64,000 nucleotides of DNA from NCBI GenBank assembly GCA_023418915.1, contig JAEZYU010000059.1:1-64000 (forward strand), in the 5' to 3' direction. Under the pieces are notes generated by a model. That model had not been told where the DNA came from, did not search any database, and saw only the letters and a list, made by a program, of their open reading frames with translations. This document shows positions 1-7,545 of this stretch, one piece after another; the first letter of the stretch is position 1, and each line of letters begins with the position of its first letter. Source of the DNA: Bacillota bacterium. Its GTDB lineage: Bacteria; Bacillota; Clostridia; Acetivibrionales; DTU013. The position numbers and the translations under genes are program-made.

Positions 1-120
1 CGCTATTGCTTCTTCTCTCCCACATCTCACGATGCGAAACTTGCAAGTCGCTTTGGGGTTCGTCGGCAACTACGCCCCTTGTGGACTTTCACCACAGATT
101 GACGGCATGCCCGTCATACT

Positions 121-148
121 AAAAAAAAGGCCCCGAAAATCGGAGCCT
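121..148 (-). terminator. Terminator after flagellin gene 1
   Basis: Read on the minus strand, AGGCTCCGA and TCGGGGCCT form a stem that is followed by eight T residues, about 22 bases past the flagellin stop codon. This is a strong intrinsic terminator. Confidence 0.85.
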
Positions 149-170
149 CTCTGCTATTGACCGTTGTTTC

Positions 171-944
171 CTACCTCAGCAGTGACAGTACGCTCTGCGG
201 TGCCATATTGGCCTGTGCCAGCATCGCAGTACCGGCTTGCACCAGAATATTATTCTTGGTGAAGGTAGACATCTCCTCAGCCATGTCTGTGTCTCTGATA
301 CGTGATTCTGCAGCCTGTAGATTTTCCGAAGTTGTCTTCAGATTCCTGACTGTCGACTCGAGTCTGTTCTGCTTTGCTCCGTATGTAGCTCTTGCTTTAT
401 TTACACTTTCGATGGCATCCTCAACAGCTGTTACGTTGGAGCCGCTTCCCAGTCCGGTTATTCCTGCAGTTGCAGTAGCTTCGATTGTCAAGGTCGTCGA
501 TCCATCATCGGAAATAACTATTCCTACTGACGAAGTAAGAACCTCGGAACCGTTGAACTTCGTATTTTCGAAAATGTTGTCTATTTCGTCGCCCAACGAA
601 TTCATTTCCAGTTCCAGATTTTCAATATCTTCATCATTGTACGTACCGTTTGCTTTCTGGACTGCTAGTTCCTTCAGCCTGACGAGCATGTTGCTGACTT
701 CGTCGAGCGCACCTTCAGCGGTCTGTATCAGTGAGATACCGTCCTGTGCATTTCTTGCTGCCTGATTGAGGCCTCTGATCTGTGCTCTCATTTTCTCGGA
801 AATTGATAAGCCGGCTGCATCATCTGCTGCACGGTTTATTCTTTTTCCTGAAGAAAGCTTTTCCATCGATTTGCTCGATGCTGCGTTTGTGTTGAACAAC
901 TGGTTGCGGGTGTTGATCGCGGAAATGTTGTTGTTGATAATCAT
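171..944 (-). CDS. hag: Flagellin (copy 1)
   Basis: Flagellar filament subunit, exported through the flagellar type III apparatus and polymerised beyond the hook. At 257 residues it is a short flagellin with only the conserved D0/D1 ends and a small variable centre (about residues 105-185). It starts MIINNNISAINTRNQ and ends in the typical amphipathic helix NMAPQSVLSLLR. An AAGGAGGA ribosome-binding site lies 7-8 bases before the ATG, and the leader carries a GGA-loop hairpin at 970-987. It is the last of three flagellins read towards the window start. It is nearly identical to the copies at 1165-1938 and 2555-3328, and differences cluster in the centre. No good SigD promoter was found directly upstream. 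Confidence 0.97.
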   Translation of the reverse strand: MIINNNISAINTRNQLFNTNAASSKSMEKLSSGKRINRAADDAAGLSISEKMRAQIRGLNQAARNAQDGISLIQTAEGALDEVSNMLVRLKELAVQKANGTYNDEDIENLELEMNSLGDEIDNIFENTKFNGSEVLTSSVGIVISDDGSTTLTIEATATAGITGLGSGSNVTAVEDAIESVNKARATYGAKQNRLESTVRNLKTTSENLQAAESRIRDTDMAEEMSTFTKNNILVQAGTAMLAQANMAPQSVLSLLR

Positions 945-969
945 AAGATCATCCTCCTTGATTTTTTGT

Positions 970-987
970 CCGGGAATCCATTCCCGG
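970..987 (-). promoter_or_regulatory. Putative CsrA-binding hairpin in flagellin 1 leader
   Basis: The transcript reads CCGGGAATGGATTCCCGG, an inverted repeat with AUGGAU at its tip. A GGA in a hairpin loop is the hallmark of CsrA sites, and a second GGA lies in the Shine-Dalgarno sequence AAGGAGGA. The same hairpin precedes the other two flagellin genes. CsrA binding is inferred. Confidence 0.65.
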
Positions 988-1114
988 CTGTCTGCCGGTC
1001 AATCCGGCTTTATAGATAATCGCCCCGCATGTACTGACGCGCGCTCCAGTGTATGAAAGGCGACTGATCCCTACATGATTATCATTTGTGTATAGCAGAC
1101 CTGTGAATTGAATC

Positions 1115-1141
1115 AAAGAGACTCATAAAATGAGCCCCTTT
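1115..1141 (-). terminator. Terminator after flagellin gene 2
   Basis: On the minus strand AAAGGGGCTCAT and ATGAGTCTCTTT pair around a short loop, about 25 bases past the flagellin 2 stop. The T tract is short (CTTTGATT), so termination may be partial and allow readthrough to flagellin 1. Confidence 0.55.
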
Positions 1142-1164
1142 GTCAAACACTACCTATGTATCGG

Positions 1165-1938
1165 TTATCTCAACAATGACAATACGCTCTGTGGCGCTTG
1201 ATTTGCCTGAGCCAGCATTGCTGTGCCTGCCTGTATTAAGATGTTGTTCTTAGTGAAAGTAGACATTTCCTCGGCCATATCAGTATCCCTGATACGGGAT
1301 TCTGCAGCCTGGAGGTTTTCGGCAGTTGTCTTCAAGTTTCTGACTGTAGATTCAAGCCTGTTCTGTTTGGCTCCGTATGTAGCTCTCGCTTCATTGACAT
1401 TTTTAATGGCAGTCTCTATGTCATCTACTCCTGAACTGCTTCCAAGTCCAACGATGTCTGTGGTGGAAGTTGCTTCGATGGTAAGCGCTGTTGATCCGTC
1501 ATCAGAAATCACGATATCGGCAGAAGTCGTCAAAACCGTAAATCCGTTGAACTTGGTGTTGGTGAAAATGTTGTCTATTTCATCACCAAGTGAGTTCATT
1601 TCCAGATCAAGGTTTGCTTTATCTTCATCATTATATGTACCGTTGGCTTTTTGAACTGCCAGTTCCTTCAACCTGACCAGCATATTGCTGACTTCATCCA
1701 ATGCACCTTCAGCTGTCTGTATCAGTGAGATGCCGTCCTGTGCATTTCTTGCTGCCTGATTCAGTCCTCTGATCTGAGCTCTCATTTTTTCTGAGATAGA
1801 CAGACCGGCTGCGTCATCTGCCGCACGGTTTATCCTTTTTCCTGACGACAGCTTCTCCATTGACTTGGATGCCGCTGAATTTGTGTTGAATAACTGGTTT
1901 CGGGTGTTAATTGCAGAAATGTTGTTGTTGATAATCAT
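1165..1938 (-). CDS. hag: Flagellin (copy 2)
   Basis: Second 257-residue flagellin, a filament subunit with the same D0/D1 framework as its neighbours. The first 100 and last 70 residues are almost unchanged. The centre (about 105-180) carries most substitutions, for example TTDIVGLGSSSGVDD. The start is fixed by AAGGAGGATGAAAGT before the ATG. Its leader has the conserved GGA-loop hairpin at 1963-1980, and a SigD-like promoter lies at 2066-2094. Whether all three flagellins form mixed filaments or are differentially expressed cannot be told from sequence. Confidence 0.97.
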   Translation of the reverse strand: MIINNNISAINTRNQLFNTNSAASKSMEKLSSGKRINRAADDAAGLSISEKMRAQIRGLNQAARNAQDGISLIQTAEGALDEVSNMLVRLKELAVQKANGTYNDEDKANLDLEMNSLGDEIDNIFTNTKFNGFTVLTTSADIVISDDGSTALTIEATSTTDIVGLGSSSGVDDIETAIKNVNEARATYGAKQNRLESTVRNLKTTAENLQAAESRIRDTDMAEEMSTFTKNNILIQAGTAMLAQANQAPQSVLSLLR

Positions 1939-1962
1939 ACTTTCATCCTCCTTGATTTTTTA

Positions 1963-1980
1963 TCGGGAATCCATTCCCGA
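1963..1980 (-). promoter_or_regulatory. Putative CsrA-binding hairpin in flagellin 2 leader
   Basis: Transcript TCGGGAATGGATTCCCGA has the same stem and AUGGAU tip as the leaders of the other two flagellins. The terminal base pair differs (U-A here, C-G elsewhere), a compensatory change that supports a conserved RNA stem. Confidence 0.65.
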
Positions 1981-2065
1981 TTACTTACTTGATATTCCAT
2001 CATAATACTGACTTAATTTTCAATAATAAAGTTTGTGCGCACACCTTATTATCACTCTTGTTAAT

Positions 2066-2094
2066 TATATCGGTGGTAATTGCAATTCACTTTA
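2066..2094 (-). promoter_or_regulatory. SigD (sigma-28) type promoter for flagellin 2
   Basis: On the minus strand a TAAA -35 element (2094-2091) is followed after 16 bases by ACCGATAT (2074-2067), close to the motility sigma-factor consensus TAAA-N15-GCCGATAA. It lies about 130 bases before the flagellin 2 ATG. Confidence 0.7.
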
Positions 2095-2113
2095 GATGAA
2101 TTTTGCTTTTTTG

Positions 2114-2446
2114 TTATTTTGATAGGCATTTTGTCCAATAATCAAGTAAACCTCTTAGCTCATATTTTAAGAGATCGGAAAGCAGCATCATATCCTGTGC
2201 TTCCATTGCCCTTTTTATCATATCTATTTTTTCCTGGAATTCCATTATATCTATATCAGCATAAAACTCCCTAATAATATCGATGCCCTCAGCCAATGCC
2301 TGCAAATCGTCAAAAAGGTTTACCAGCCTGTCGGTATCATGATTTTCAGTAACACCATTGTCTCCGCTTATATCATCGATTCTTTTGACAATATTCTGCA
2401 AAAGATCTTTTATGGTATCTTTCAGCTCGATTATCTTCTCATCCAT
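2114..2446 (-). CDS. Unknown 110-residue acidic helical protein in the flagellin cluster
   Basis: I do not recognise the family. The 110-residue product starts MDEKIIELKDTIKDLLQNIV and is acidic, rich in Leu, Ile, Asp and Glu, and predicted almost entirely helical. It has no signal peptide or membrane span. AAAGGAG lies nine bases before the ATG, so it is a genuine gene. It sits between flagellins 2 and 3 on the same strand, about 110 bases from flagellin 3, beyond that gene's terminator. A small helical protein in this position could be a flagellin chaperone or regulator, but that is guesswork from context. Confidence 0.8.
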   Translation of the reverse strand: MDEKIIELKDTIKDLLQNIVKRIDDISGDNGVTENHDTDRLVNLFDDLQALAEGIDIIREFYADIDIMEFQEKIDMIKRAMEAQDMMLLSDLLKYELRGLLDYWTKCLSK

Positions 2447-2510
2447 TTAGCTTAGCTCCTTTATATGGATTCAATGTACTAACTATATCACCAACCAAAA
2501 AGGATAGAAA

Positions 2511-2534
2511 GGGACTCTGGATGCCCAGAGTCCC
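2511..2534 (-). terminator. Terminator after flagellin gene 3
   Basis: A perfect ten-base-pair stem, GGGACTCTGG and CCAGAGTCCC with a GCAT loop, is followed by TTTCTATCC on the minus strand. It starts 20 bases past the flagellin 3 stop. Confidence 0.8.
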
Positions 2535-2554
2535 GTCAATACATAAATGTAATA

Positions 2555-3328
2555 TTACCTTAGCAGTGATAATACGCTCTGTGGCGCCTGATTTGCCTGT
2601 GCCAGCATAGCTGTACCTGCCTGTACGAGGATATTGTTCTTCGTAAAGGTCGACATCTCCTCGGCCATATCTGTATCTCTGATACGGGATTCCGCAGCCT
2701 GCAGGTTTTCAGCGGTTGTCTTCAGGTTCCTTACAGTTGACTCGAGCCTGTTCTGTTTGGCTCCGTATGTAGCCCTTGCCTGATTGACCAGCTCGATTGC
2801 CTTTTCAACATTACCGACACTAGCACTGCTTGTCAACCCCATGATGCTGGTGGTAGTAGTAGCACCGATCGTCAGCGTAGTAGTTCCATCGTCAGAAATA
2901 ACGATGCCTACTGTTGAAGTGAGAACCTCTGAACCGTTGAACTTAGTGTTGTTAAAGATGTTGTCGATCTCATCACCCAGTGAATCCATCTCCAGGTTCA
3001 GGTTTGCCTTATCTTCATCATTGTAGGTTCCGTTTGCCTTCTGGACAGCCAGTTCCTTCAGCCTTACGAGCATGTTACTGACTTCGTCGAGCGCACCTTC
3101 AGCGGTCTGTATCAGCGAGATACCATCCTGTGCGTTTCTTGCAGCCTGATTGAGACCTCTGATCTGTGCTCTCATTTTCTCGGAAATTGATAAGCCGGCT
3201 GCATCATCTGCCGCACGGTTTATCCTTTTACCGGATGACAGCTTTTCCATTGATTTACTTGATGCTGCGTTTGTGTTAAACAACTGGTTACGGGTATTGA
3301 TTGCCGAAATGTTGTTGTTGATAATCAT
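2555..3328 (-). CDS. hag: Flagellin (copy 3, nearest csrA)
   Basis: Third 257-residue flagellin, filament subunit. Its ends match the other two copies. The centre is distinctive (TTTTSIMGLTSSASVGN). It follows csrA directly, the B. subtilis arrangement fliW-csrA-hag. The ATG is preceded by CAAGGAGGATGATCTT, and the leader holds the GGA-loop hairpin at 3354-3371. A good SigD promoter at 3466-3493 overlaps the csrA terminator. The best promoter and a strong terminator both belong to this copy, so it may be the main flagellin gene. Confidence 0.97.
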   Translation of the reverse strand: MIINNNISAINTRNQLFNTNAASSKSMEKLSSGKRINRAADDAAGLSISEKMRAQIRGLNQAARNAQDGISLIQTAEGALDEVSNMLVRLKELAVQKANGTYNDEDKANLNLEMDSLGDEIDNIFNNTKFNGSEVLTSTVGIVISDDGTTTLTIGATTTTSIMGLTSSASVGNVEKAIELVNQARATYGAKQNRLESTVRNLKTTAENLQAAESRIRDTDMAEEMSTFTKNNILVQAGTAMLAQANQAPQSVLSLLR

Positions 3329-3353
3329 AAGATCATCCTCCTTGAAATACTCA

Positions 3354-3371
3354 CCGGGAATCCATTCCCGG
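3354..3371 (-). promoter_or_regulatory. Putative CsrA-binding hairpin in flagellin 3 leader
   Basis: Transcript CCGGGAATGGATTCCCGG, identical to the flagellin 1 hairpin, lies 26 bases before the ATG. An upstream GC-rich stem (GCCGG...CCGGC) may extend the structured leader. Confidence 0.65.
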
Positions 3372-3450
3372 CTGTTGCCGGATAGGCCGACTCCCTATGG
3401 CGAATCTCCTGCTCATTCATCGGCGCGCGTTGCGATTTCTGAAAAAGAAG

Positions 3451-3487
3451 ACTCTCCTGATATATGTATCGGTAATATCAGGAGAGT
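3451..3487 (-). terminator. csrA terminator
   Basis: ACTCTCCTGATAT and ATATCAGGAGAGT form a 13-base-pair stem on the minus strand, followed by CTTCTTTTTC. It begins about 33 bases past the csrA stop. The loop contains the -10 box of the next promoter. Confidence 0.75.
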
Positions 3488-3493
3488 TCTTTA
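3466..3493 (-). promoter_or_regulatory. SigD-type promoter for flagellin 3
   Basis: TAAA (3493-3490), 16 bases, then ACCGATAC (3473-3466) on the minus strand fits the sigma-28 pattern. The element is embedded in the csrA terminator hairpin. Confidence 0.7.
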
Positions 3494-3520
3494 GCTTTTT
3501 TGCAAAATAATTCCTAGTAA

Positions 3521-3748
3521 TCATTTATTATTCTTCAAAATATTATTCAAATCAATTTTCATATTTATTGACGAAGCCTTTTTATTTTCCTCCGAGATCT
3601 GCAAAAATACTTCCTTTCTGTGTATAGACACATCCCTCGGCGCGTTGATACCAATGCGCACCTGATCGCCCTGTACATCAAGAACAGTAATTTCGATATT
3701 ATCGTTTATTATTATGGACTGATCCTTTTTTCTTGTCAGTACCAGCAT
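3521..3748 (-). CDS. csrA: Carbon storage / flagellin translation regulator CsrA
   Basis: RNA-binding translational repressor. In Bacillus it blocks hag translation and is antagonised by FliW. The product is 75 residues, starting MLVLTRKKDQSIIINDNIEI, with the beta-strand core VRIGINAPRDVSIHRKEV. An upstream in-frame ATG at 3799 would add 17 unrelated residues. The chosen start has GGGAGGAAG just before it and matches the family. It overlaps the end of fliW by 50 bases, so the two are translationally linked. The C-terminal tail (about residues 56-75) is longer than the core needs, Lys/Asn-rich, as in other Gram-positive CsrA proteins. Confidence 0.96.
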   Translation of the reverse strand: MLVLTRKKDQSIIINDNIEITVLDVQGDQVRIGINAPRDVSIHRKEVFLQISEENKKASSINMKIDLNNILKNNK

Positions 3749-4199
3749 CTGCTTCTTCCTCCCGCCCATGGAGTTCTTCCAATATATAGTGTCGCACACT
3801 GTACCTGTCTATGTCAAGGATGAGCTGCCTTCCCATATGGTTCGCAGTGTTGATGATCAGCGGTGCCTGCAGGTTCACAGTCATCTTGCTGATATCGTCC
3901 GGCACCACTACTATGCAGTAAACCGATACTGTTGAGGCATCCTTGATGTCAAGCTCGTTTAGTATCTCATCGCTAAGGTTCACCTCATAGTCCTTTCTTA
4001 CCGCAAACGGGTCGACTATTACAAATGCAGGTTTGGGCTCCTCAACGCCTTGCAGCCACCTAAAAGGAGAGCCCTTCTCTTCGTTATCTATTAGTATAAA
4101 CCTCTTCACTTCGTTAAACCCCGGTACGCCGCGTTTGAATTGAAGAATATCACTTTCCTCTATATCGAGTTCTCCGAAATATCTGGTTTTTAAAACCAT
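3699..4199 (-). CDS. fliW: Flagellar assembly factor FliW
   Basis: FliW binds free flagellin and CsrA. When flagellin is exported FliW is freed and sequesters CsrA, so flagellin translation resumes. The 166-residue product begins MVLKTRYFGELDIEESDILQ and contains the family's FKRGVPGFNEVKRFILID segment and a YCIVVVPDD strand. GGAGGAATGAACA precedes the ATG. The C-terminal 20 residues are charged and lie in the stretch that overlaps csrA. The order DUF6470-fliW-csrA-flagellin is that of B. subtilis yviE-fliW-csrA-hag. Confidence 0.96.
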   Translation of the reverse strand: MVLKTRYFGELDIEESDILQFKRGVPGFNEVKRFILIDNEEKGSPFRWLQGVEEPKPAFVIVDPFAVRKDYEVNLSDEILNELDIKDASTVSVYCIVVVPDDISKMTVNLQAPLIINTANHMGRQLILDIDRYSVRHYILEELHGREEEADAGTDKKKGSVHNNKR

Positions 4200-4221
4200 T
4201 GTTCATTCCTCCAATATGTAA

Positions 4222-4797
4222 TCAAACAAATTTGTCAAAATTGCTGTGTGTATATTTCATGCTGATCGATGGGTACTGTGCCATACTTATCCTTACCTGG
4301 GACGGGGTGTAGCTAATGCTGATGCTCGCCGGTGTATATGAGCCCCGAACGCCATTGTTCACTCCCTCCGAATTTCGCTCTGCGCTGGTCTGTACTCCGC
4401 CTGTAACAGTTATTTTAGGCCTTGCCTTTGGCATAAAATCAAGACCAAATTCATGTACAGGATAAGTATCACGCTCAACAATATCAGGCAGCGGGCTGCT
4501 GGGATTTTCGAGTGCCGCCATGCTGTCGCCGTCCCCGGAAACCTTGGCTGCATACTCCAAAGCCTTCTGCATCCCTCTTTGTCCTTCCTGCCTGGTCAGA
4601 TCGATCGGCCCCATCAGACCTGATGTTGCAAAGCATTCATACTGATCGATTATAACTCTGGGCAGCTCTGTATGTACGTCTATTTTGGCTTCCTTGTGGC
4701 TGAGCTCAAGCCTTGCCTTCCGGGTCTGTATCGATAAATGTGAAGGCATGGTCTCAATATTCAGCCTGGCTGGTGTCCTGCTTATTTCCAGTCCCAC
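4222..4797 (-). CDS. DUF6470 family protein (YviE-like)
   Basis: Function unknown; the family is found between flgL and fliW in Firmicutes, as here. The 191-residue product has the short beta-repeat opening typical of the family (LEISRTPARLNIETMPSHL, then SIQTRKARLELSHKEAKIDV) and a C-terminal pattern of SISISYTPSQVRISM. I chose a GTG start at 4797 because GGTGA lies five bases before it and family members begin with this segment. The longest reading frame would start with TTG at 4830, without a convincing ribosome-binding site. It lies 22 bases before fliW, so it belongs to the same transcript. Confidence 0.85.
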   Translation of the reverse strand: MGLEISRTPARLNIETMPSHLSIQTRKARLELSHKEAKIDVHTELPRVIIDQYECFATSGLMGPIDLTRQEGQRGMQKALEYAAKVSGDGDSMAALENPSSPLPDIVERDTYPVHEFGLDFMPKARPKITVTGGVQTSAERNSEGVNNGVRGSYTPASISISYTPSQVRISMAQYPSISMKYTHSNFDKFV

Positions 4798-4868
4798 TAA
4801 AATCACCATCCATGGTAAATCATAAGGCAATTGAATAGGTCCATCTTATTCAATGTCGCCTCTAAAAA

Positions 4869-5783
4869 TCATCTCAGAAAATCTATCAGTGACGGCATGA
4901 TAATCCTTGCGCCGCCCGCGAGTGACGCCCTGTATACATTCTCCTCATTTTTGAGGTTCATTATCGTATCGGTCATATCCACATTCTCATTCTCGCTCAT
5001 GAGCTTTGTAAAGTTGGTATTGTCATTCATCATCCTGTTTGCAGTCAGCTCCAGCCTGTTTACGCGTGCACCTACATCTGCCCTTATCCTGAGCACATTG
5101 TCGAGGTTTTCGGAAAAATCCTGTGTCATGCTTCTGATCGCATCGTAATCAGCACTGTCAAATGCATCAATAAGGTCATTCATATCCTGAATGAATTTGC
5201 CCGGGTTGCCAACATCGCCTGCGGTTATGTCGGCGCCGCCATTAAAAAGATCACCGCCAAGAACATTAATATTGATGCTGTCTGCCATTCCGATTTCATA
5301 GTTTATTTGTTCATCATTATTTATTTCCATAAGGAAATTTCCGTCCGCATCAAGCAGCTTCTGGTCTGTCTTGAAACCTGTAAAAACATAGCGTCCGGCA
5401 TATGAAGAATTAGCAAGGTTAATAAGCTGTGTCTTGAGCTGTATGATCTCATTCTTTGTCGCCTGCAGATCCTCGGGACTTTCTATGGCATCACTTCCCA
5501 CGACAAGCTCCCTGGCTCTCTGAAATATATCACCCATATCGCTCAGCGCCGATTCTGTTATTTCCAGCCATGACTGTGCGTCCTTCAGATTCCTTTGGTA
5601 CTGCTTTATCTCCGCAACATCAGTACGCAGCTTCAGTGCCCTTGCTGCAACAACAGGATCGTCCGAAGGCACCTGGATCTTCTTTCCGGTGGCAAGCTGT
5701 GCCTGGTACTTGTCCATCCTTGTCAGGTTATTCCCTATATACTTGACCATATTGTTAATTAACATATTATTGGTTATTCTCAT
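4869..5783 (-). CDS. flgL: Flagellar hook-associated protein 3
   Basis: FlgL (HAP3) forms the second junction ring between hook and filament. The 304-residue product starts MRITNNMLINNMVKYIGNNL and shares the flagellin-like N-terminus (YQAQLATGKKIQVPSDDPV) and a C-terminal helix ending LIDFLR. GGGAGGT lies nine bases before this ATG; a further 14 in-frame upstream codons have no such signal. It follows the two flgK genes as usual, and the DUF6470 gene follows about 70 bases on. Confidence 0.95.
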   Translation of the reverse strand: MRITNNMLINNMVKYIGNNLTRMDKYQAQLATGKKIQVPSDDPVVAARALKLRTDVAEIKQYQRNLKDAQSWLEITESALSDMGDIFQRARELVVGSDAIESPEDLQATKNEIIQLKTQLINLANSSYAGRYVFTGFKTDQKLLDADGNFLMEINNDEQINYEIGMADSININVLGGDLFNGGADITAGDVGNPGKFIQDMNDLIDAFDSADYDAIRSMTQDFSENLDNVLRIRADVGARVNRLELTANRMMNDNTNFTKLMSENENVDMTDTIMNLKNEENVYRASLAGGARIIMPSLIDFLR

Positions 5784-5913
5784 GATCAATACCTCCCTGG
5801 ACAATCCGCCGATAACATATTCCATCAGTCATCATAAAGCCATAAATAAACGATAATATAGTCGCTGACATCACCAAACAACCACTGTGATTTCATGATG
5901 CTTCGTAACACAC

Positions 5914-7539
5914 TCATATAAACAGCTTGTTTATCAGCGTCTCATATACCTCCGACATTGTCTGTATCATCTTGGCCGCAGCATTATAAGCATGCTGGAA
6001 TTTGACCAGATTCGTCATCTCTTCATCAATGGATACTCCTGAATCCGAAAGCCGCCTGTTAATGATCTGGTTCACGACGATCTGTTGATTGTCGCTGTAG
6101 TTTCCTGCCTGCTGCGCATCTATACCAAGGGTGGCTACAAGGGATTTCATAAAATCCTCCGGAGCTCCCTCTGAAAACATATCTGTATCTCTTCTGAAGC
6201 CAAGCAGCGCATTGAGCACTTCTATGTTGCCCGCCTCTCCGGCTGCATCCGATGTTGATATCAGATTGTAGTCATCTAGTATATCGGAACTTACAGTAAA
6301 ATTCTTCGCTGTAATATTTTCATATGCGTCATATATATCTTCATGAACAGATGCTCCATCCAGAAAATCCTCACTTGACAACGGTAATCTGCCCTCGCCT
6401 GTCATTGTGAAAAAGCGGATTCCTGTTACAGTAGTTTCATAGCCATAGCCGGTTGCATGGCCAACCCCGAATTCACCGGGATCAAATTCCCTGTCACCGT
6501 CTGCGTCAATATATCCCTCATTAAATGCGCGAGCAAAGGTGCGTACGAATTCGTTGAGCTTCTTCTGGTAAAAAGGAATACCCTTGTAATTTGGTGAAAC
6601 TATGCCGTTATTCGGATTTGCGATGCCTTCGTTACCGTCGCGGACATCCAGATAGCCCCGCAATTCTCCGCCCTTAATGTTCAGCTTGTTTCCGTCGGCC
6701 CACTTTATTTCATACAGATTGCCGATATCCTCCTGATTTACCTTCTGATCCGTAGGCCTTTGTTCCAGCGCCAGCTTGCTTATCGTATAATGATCTACAA
6801 GAGCCTTTCCACTGATGGTAATGACAAAATGCCTGTCTTCTCTCCCATCGGGTGTATATCCTGCTACTACTTCATTGGCATCTATATTTATTATCTTTGA
6901 AAGCCTGTCCACAAGAACTGTCCTCTGATCCCTCATATCATTTGCTGTATTCCCATCAAGCTCCGTGATATAGATCTGCCTGTTGAGCTGCTGTATCTGG
7001 ACAGCCAGAGAGTTGACTTCCTCGACCTTAGTCTGTATTCTGTAGTTTACATCCTTTTGCATTTCCTCAAGATGTGTTGCCATGCTGTTGAAAAATTTTG
7101 ACAGCGTTACACCGCGCTGTTTAACCAGTGACCTGACAGCTCCGCTGCTGGGGTCTTTGGCCAGTTCCTGCATAGAATCGAAGAACTCGCTCATGATCGT
7201 AGTAAATCCGCTGTCGGATGGCTCATTGAAAGTAACCTCCAAATCGGAGAGCACTTCCTTTTTTGCAGTCCATTCACCGTAGGACAGGTTCTCACTCCAG
7301 TATTTGAAGTCAAGATACTCATCCCTGATTCTTCTGACACCAATTACATCGGAGCCGGTACCCATCATGCCGGTGCCGTCCGCAAGCGCCATCGGTCTGG
7401 AAGCTACCTGTATCGCCTGCTGTCTGGAATAGCCGGGTGTATTGATATTGTTAAGGTTGTGATTAACTATGTCCAGGCTGCGCTGTGCGGAGAAAAGTCC
7501 GCGGACCGCTACATTCAGCCCGAAAAATGATTCAGCCAT
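5914..7539 (-). CDS. flgK: Flagellar hook-associated protein FlgK, second paralogue
   Basis: Hook-filament junction protein (HAP1) of 541 residues. The N-terminal rod/hook motif is AQRSLDIVNHNLNNINTPGY (about residues 18-37). The C-terminal flg_bbr_C segment reads SIDEEMTNLVKFQHAYNAAA and ends in a helix that packs in the axial tube. It starts six bases after the other FlgK gene stops. The two share both ends but differ in the middle and by about 100 residues in length. This one has normal FlgK length and no extra domain. Whether both are built into one junction, or one is a modified copy, is open. Confidence 0.92.
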   Translation of the reverse strand: MAESFFGLNVAVRGLFSAQRSLDIVNHNLNNINTPGYSRQQAIQVASRPMALADGTGMMGTGSDVIGVRRIRDEYLDFKYWSENLSYGEWTAKKEVLSDLEVTFNEPSDSGFTTIMSEFFDSMQELAKDPSSGAVRSLVKQRGVTLSKFFNSMATHLEEMQKDVNYRIQTKVEEVNSLAVQIQQLNRQIYITELDGNTANDMRDQRTVLVDRLSKIINIDANEVVAGYTPDGREDRHFVITISGKALVDHYTISKLALEQRPTDQKVNQEDIGNLYEIKWADGNKLNIKGGELRGYLDVRDGNEGIANPNNGIVSPNYKGIPFYQKKLNEFVRTFARAFNEGYIDADGDREFDPGEFGVGHATGYGYETTVTGIRFFTMTGEGRLPLSSEDFLDGASVHEDIYDAYENITAKNFTVSSDILDDYNLISTSDAAGEAGNIEVLNALLGFRRDTDMFSEGAPEDFMKSLVATLGIDAQQAGNYSDNQQIVVNQIINRRLSDSGVSIDEEMTNLVKFQHAYNAAAKMIQTMSEVYETLINKLFI

Positions 7540-7545
7540 ATACTA

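Noticed and set aside
157..1056. Plus-strand reading frames across the flagellin genes
   Set aside because: They mirror the flagellin coding strand, recur in each paralogue, and lack start signals.
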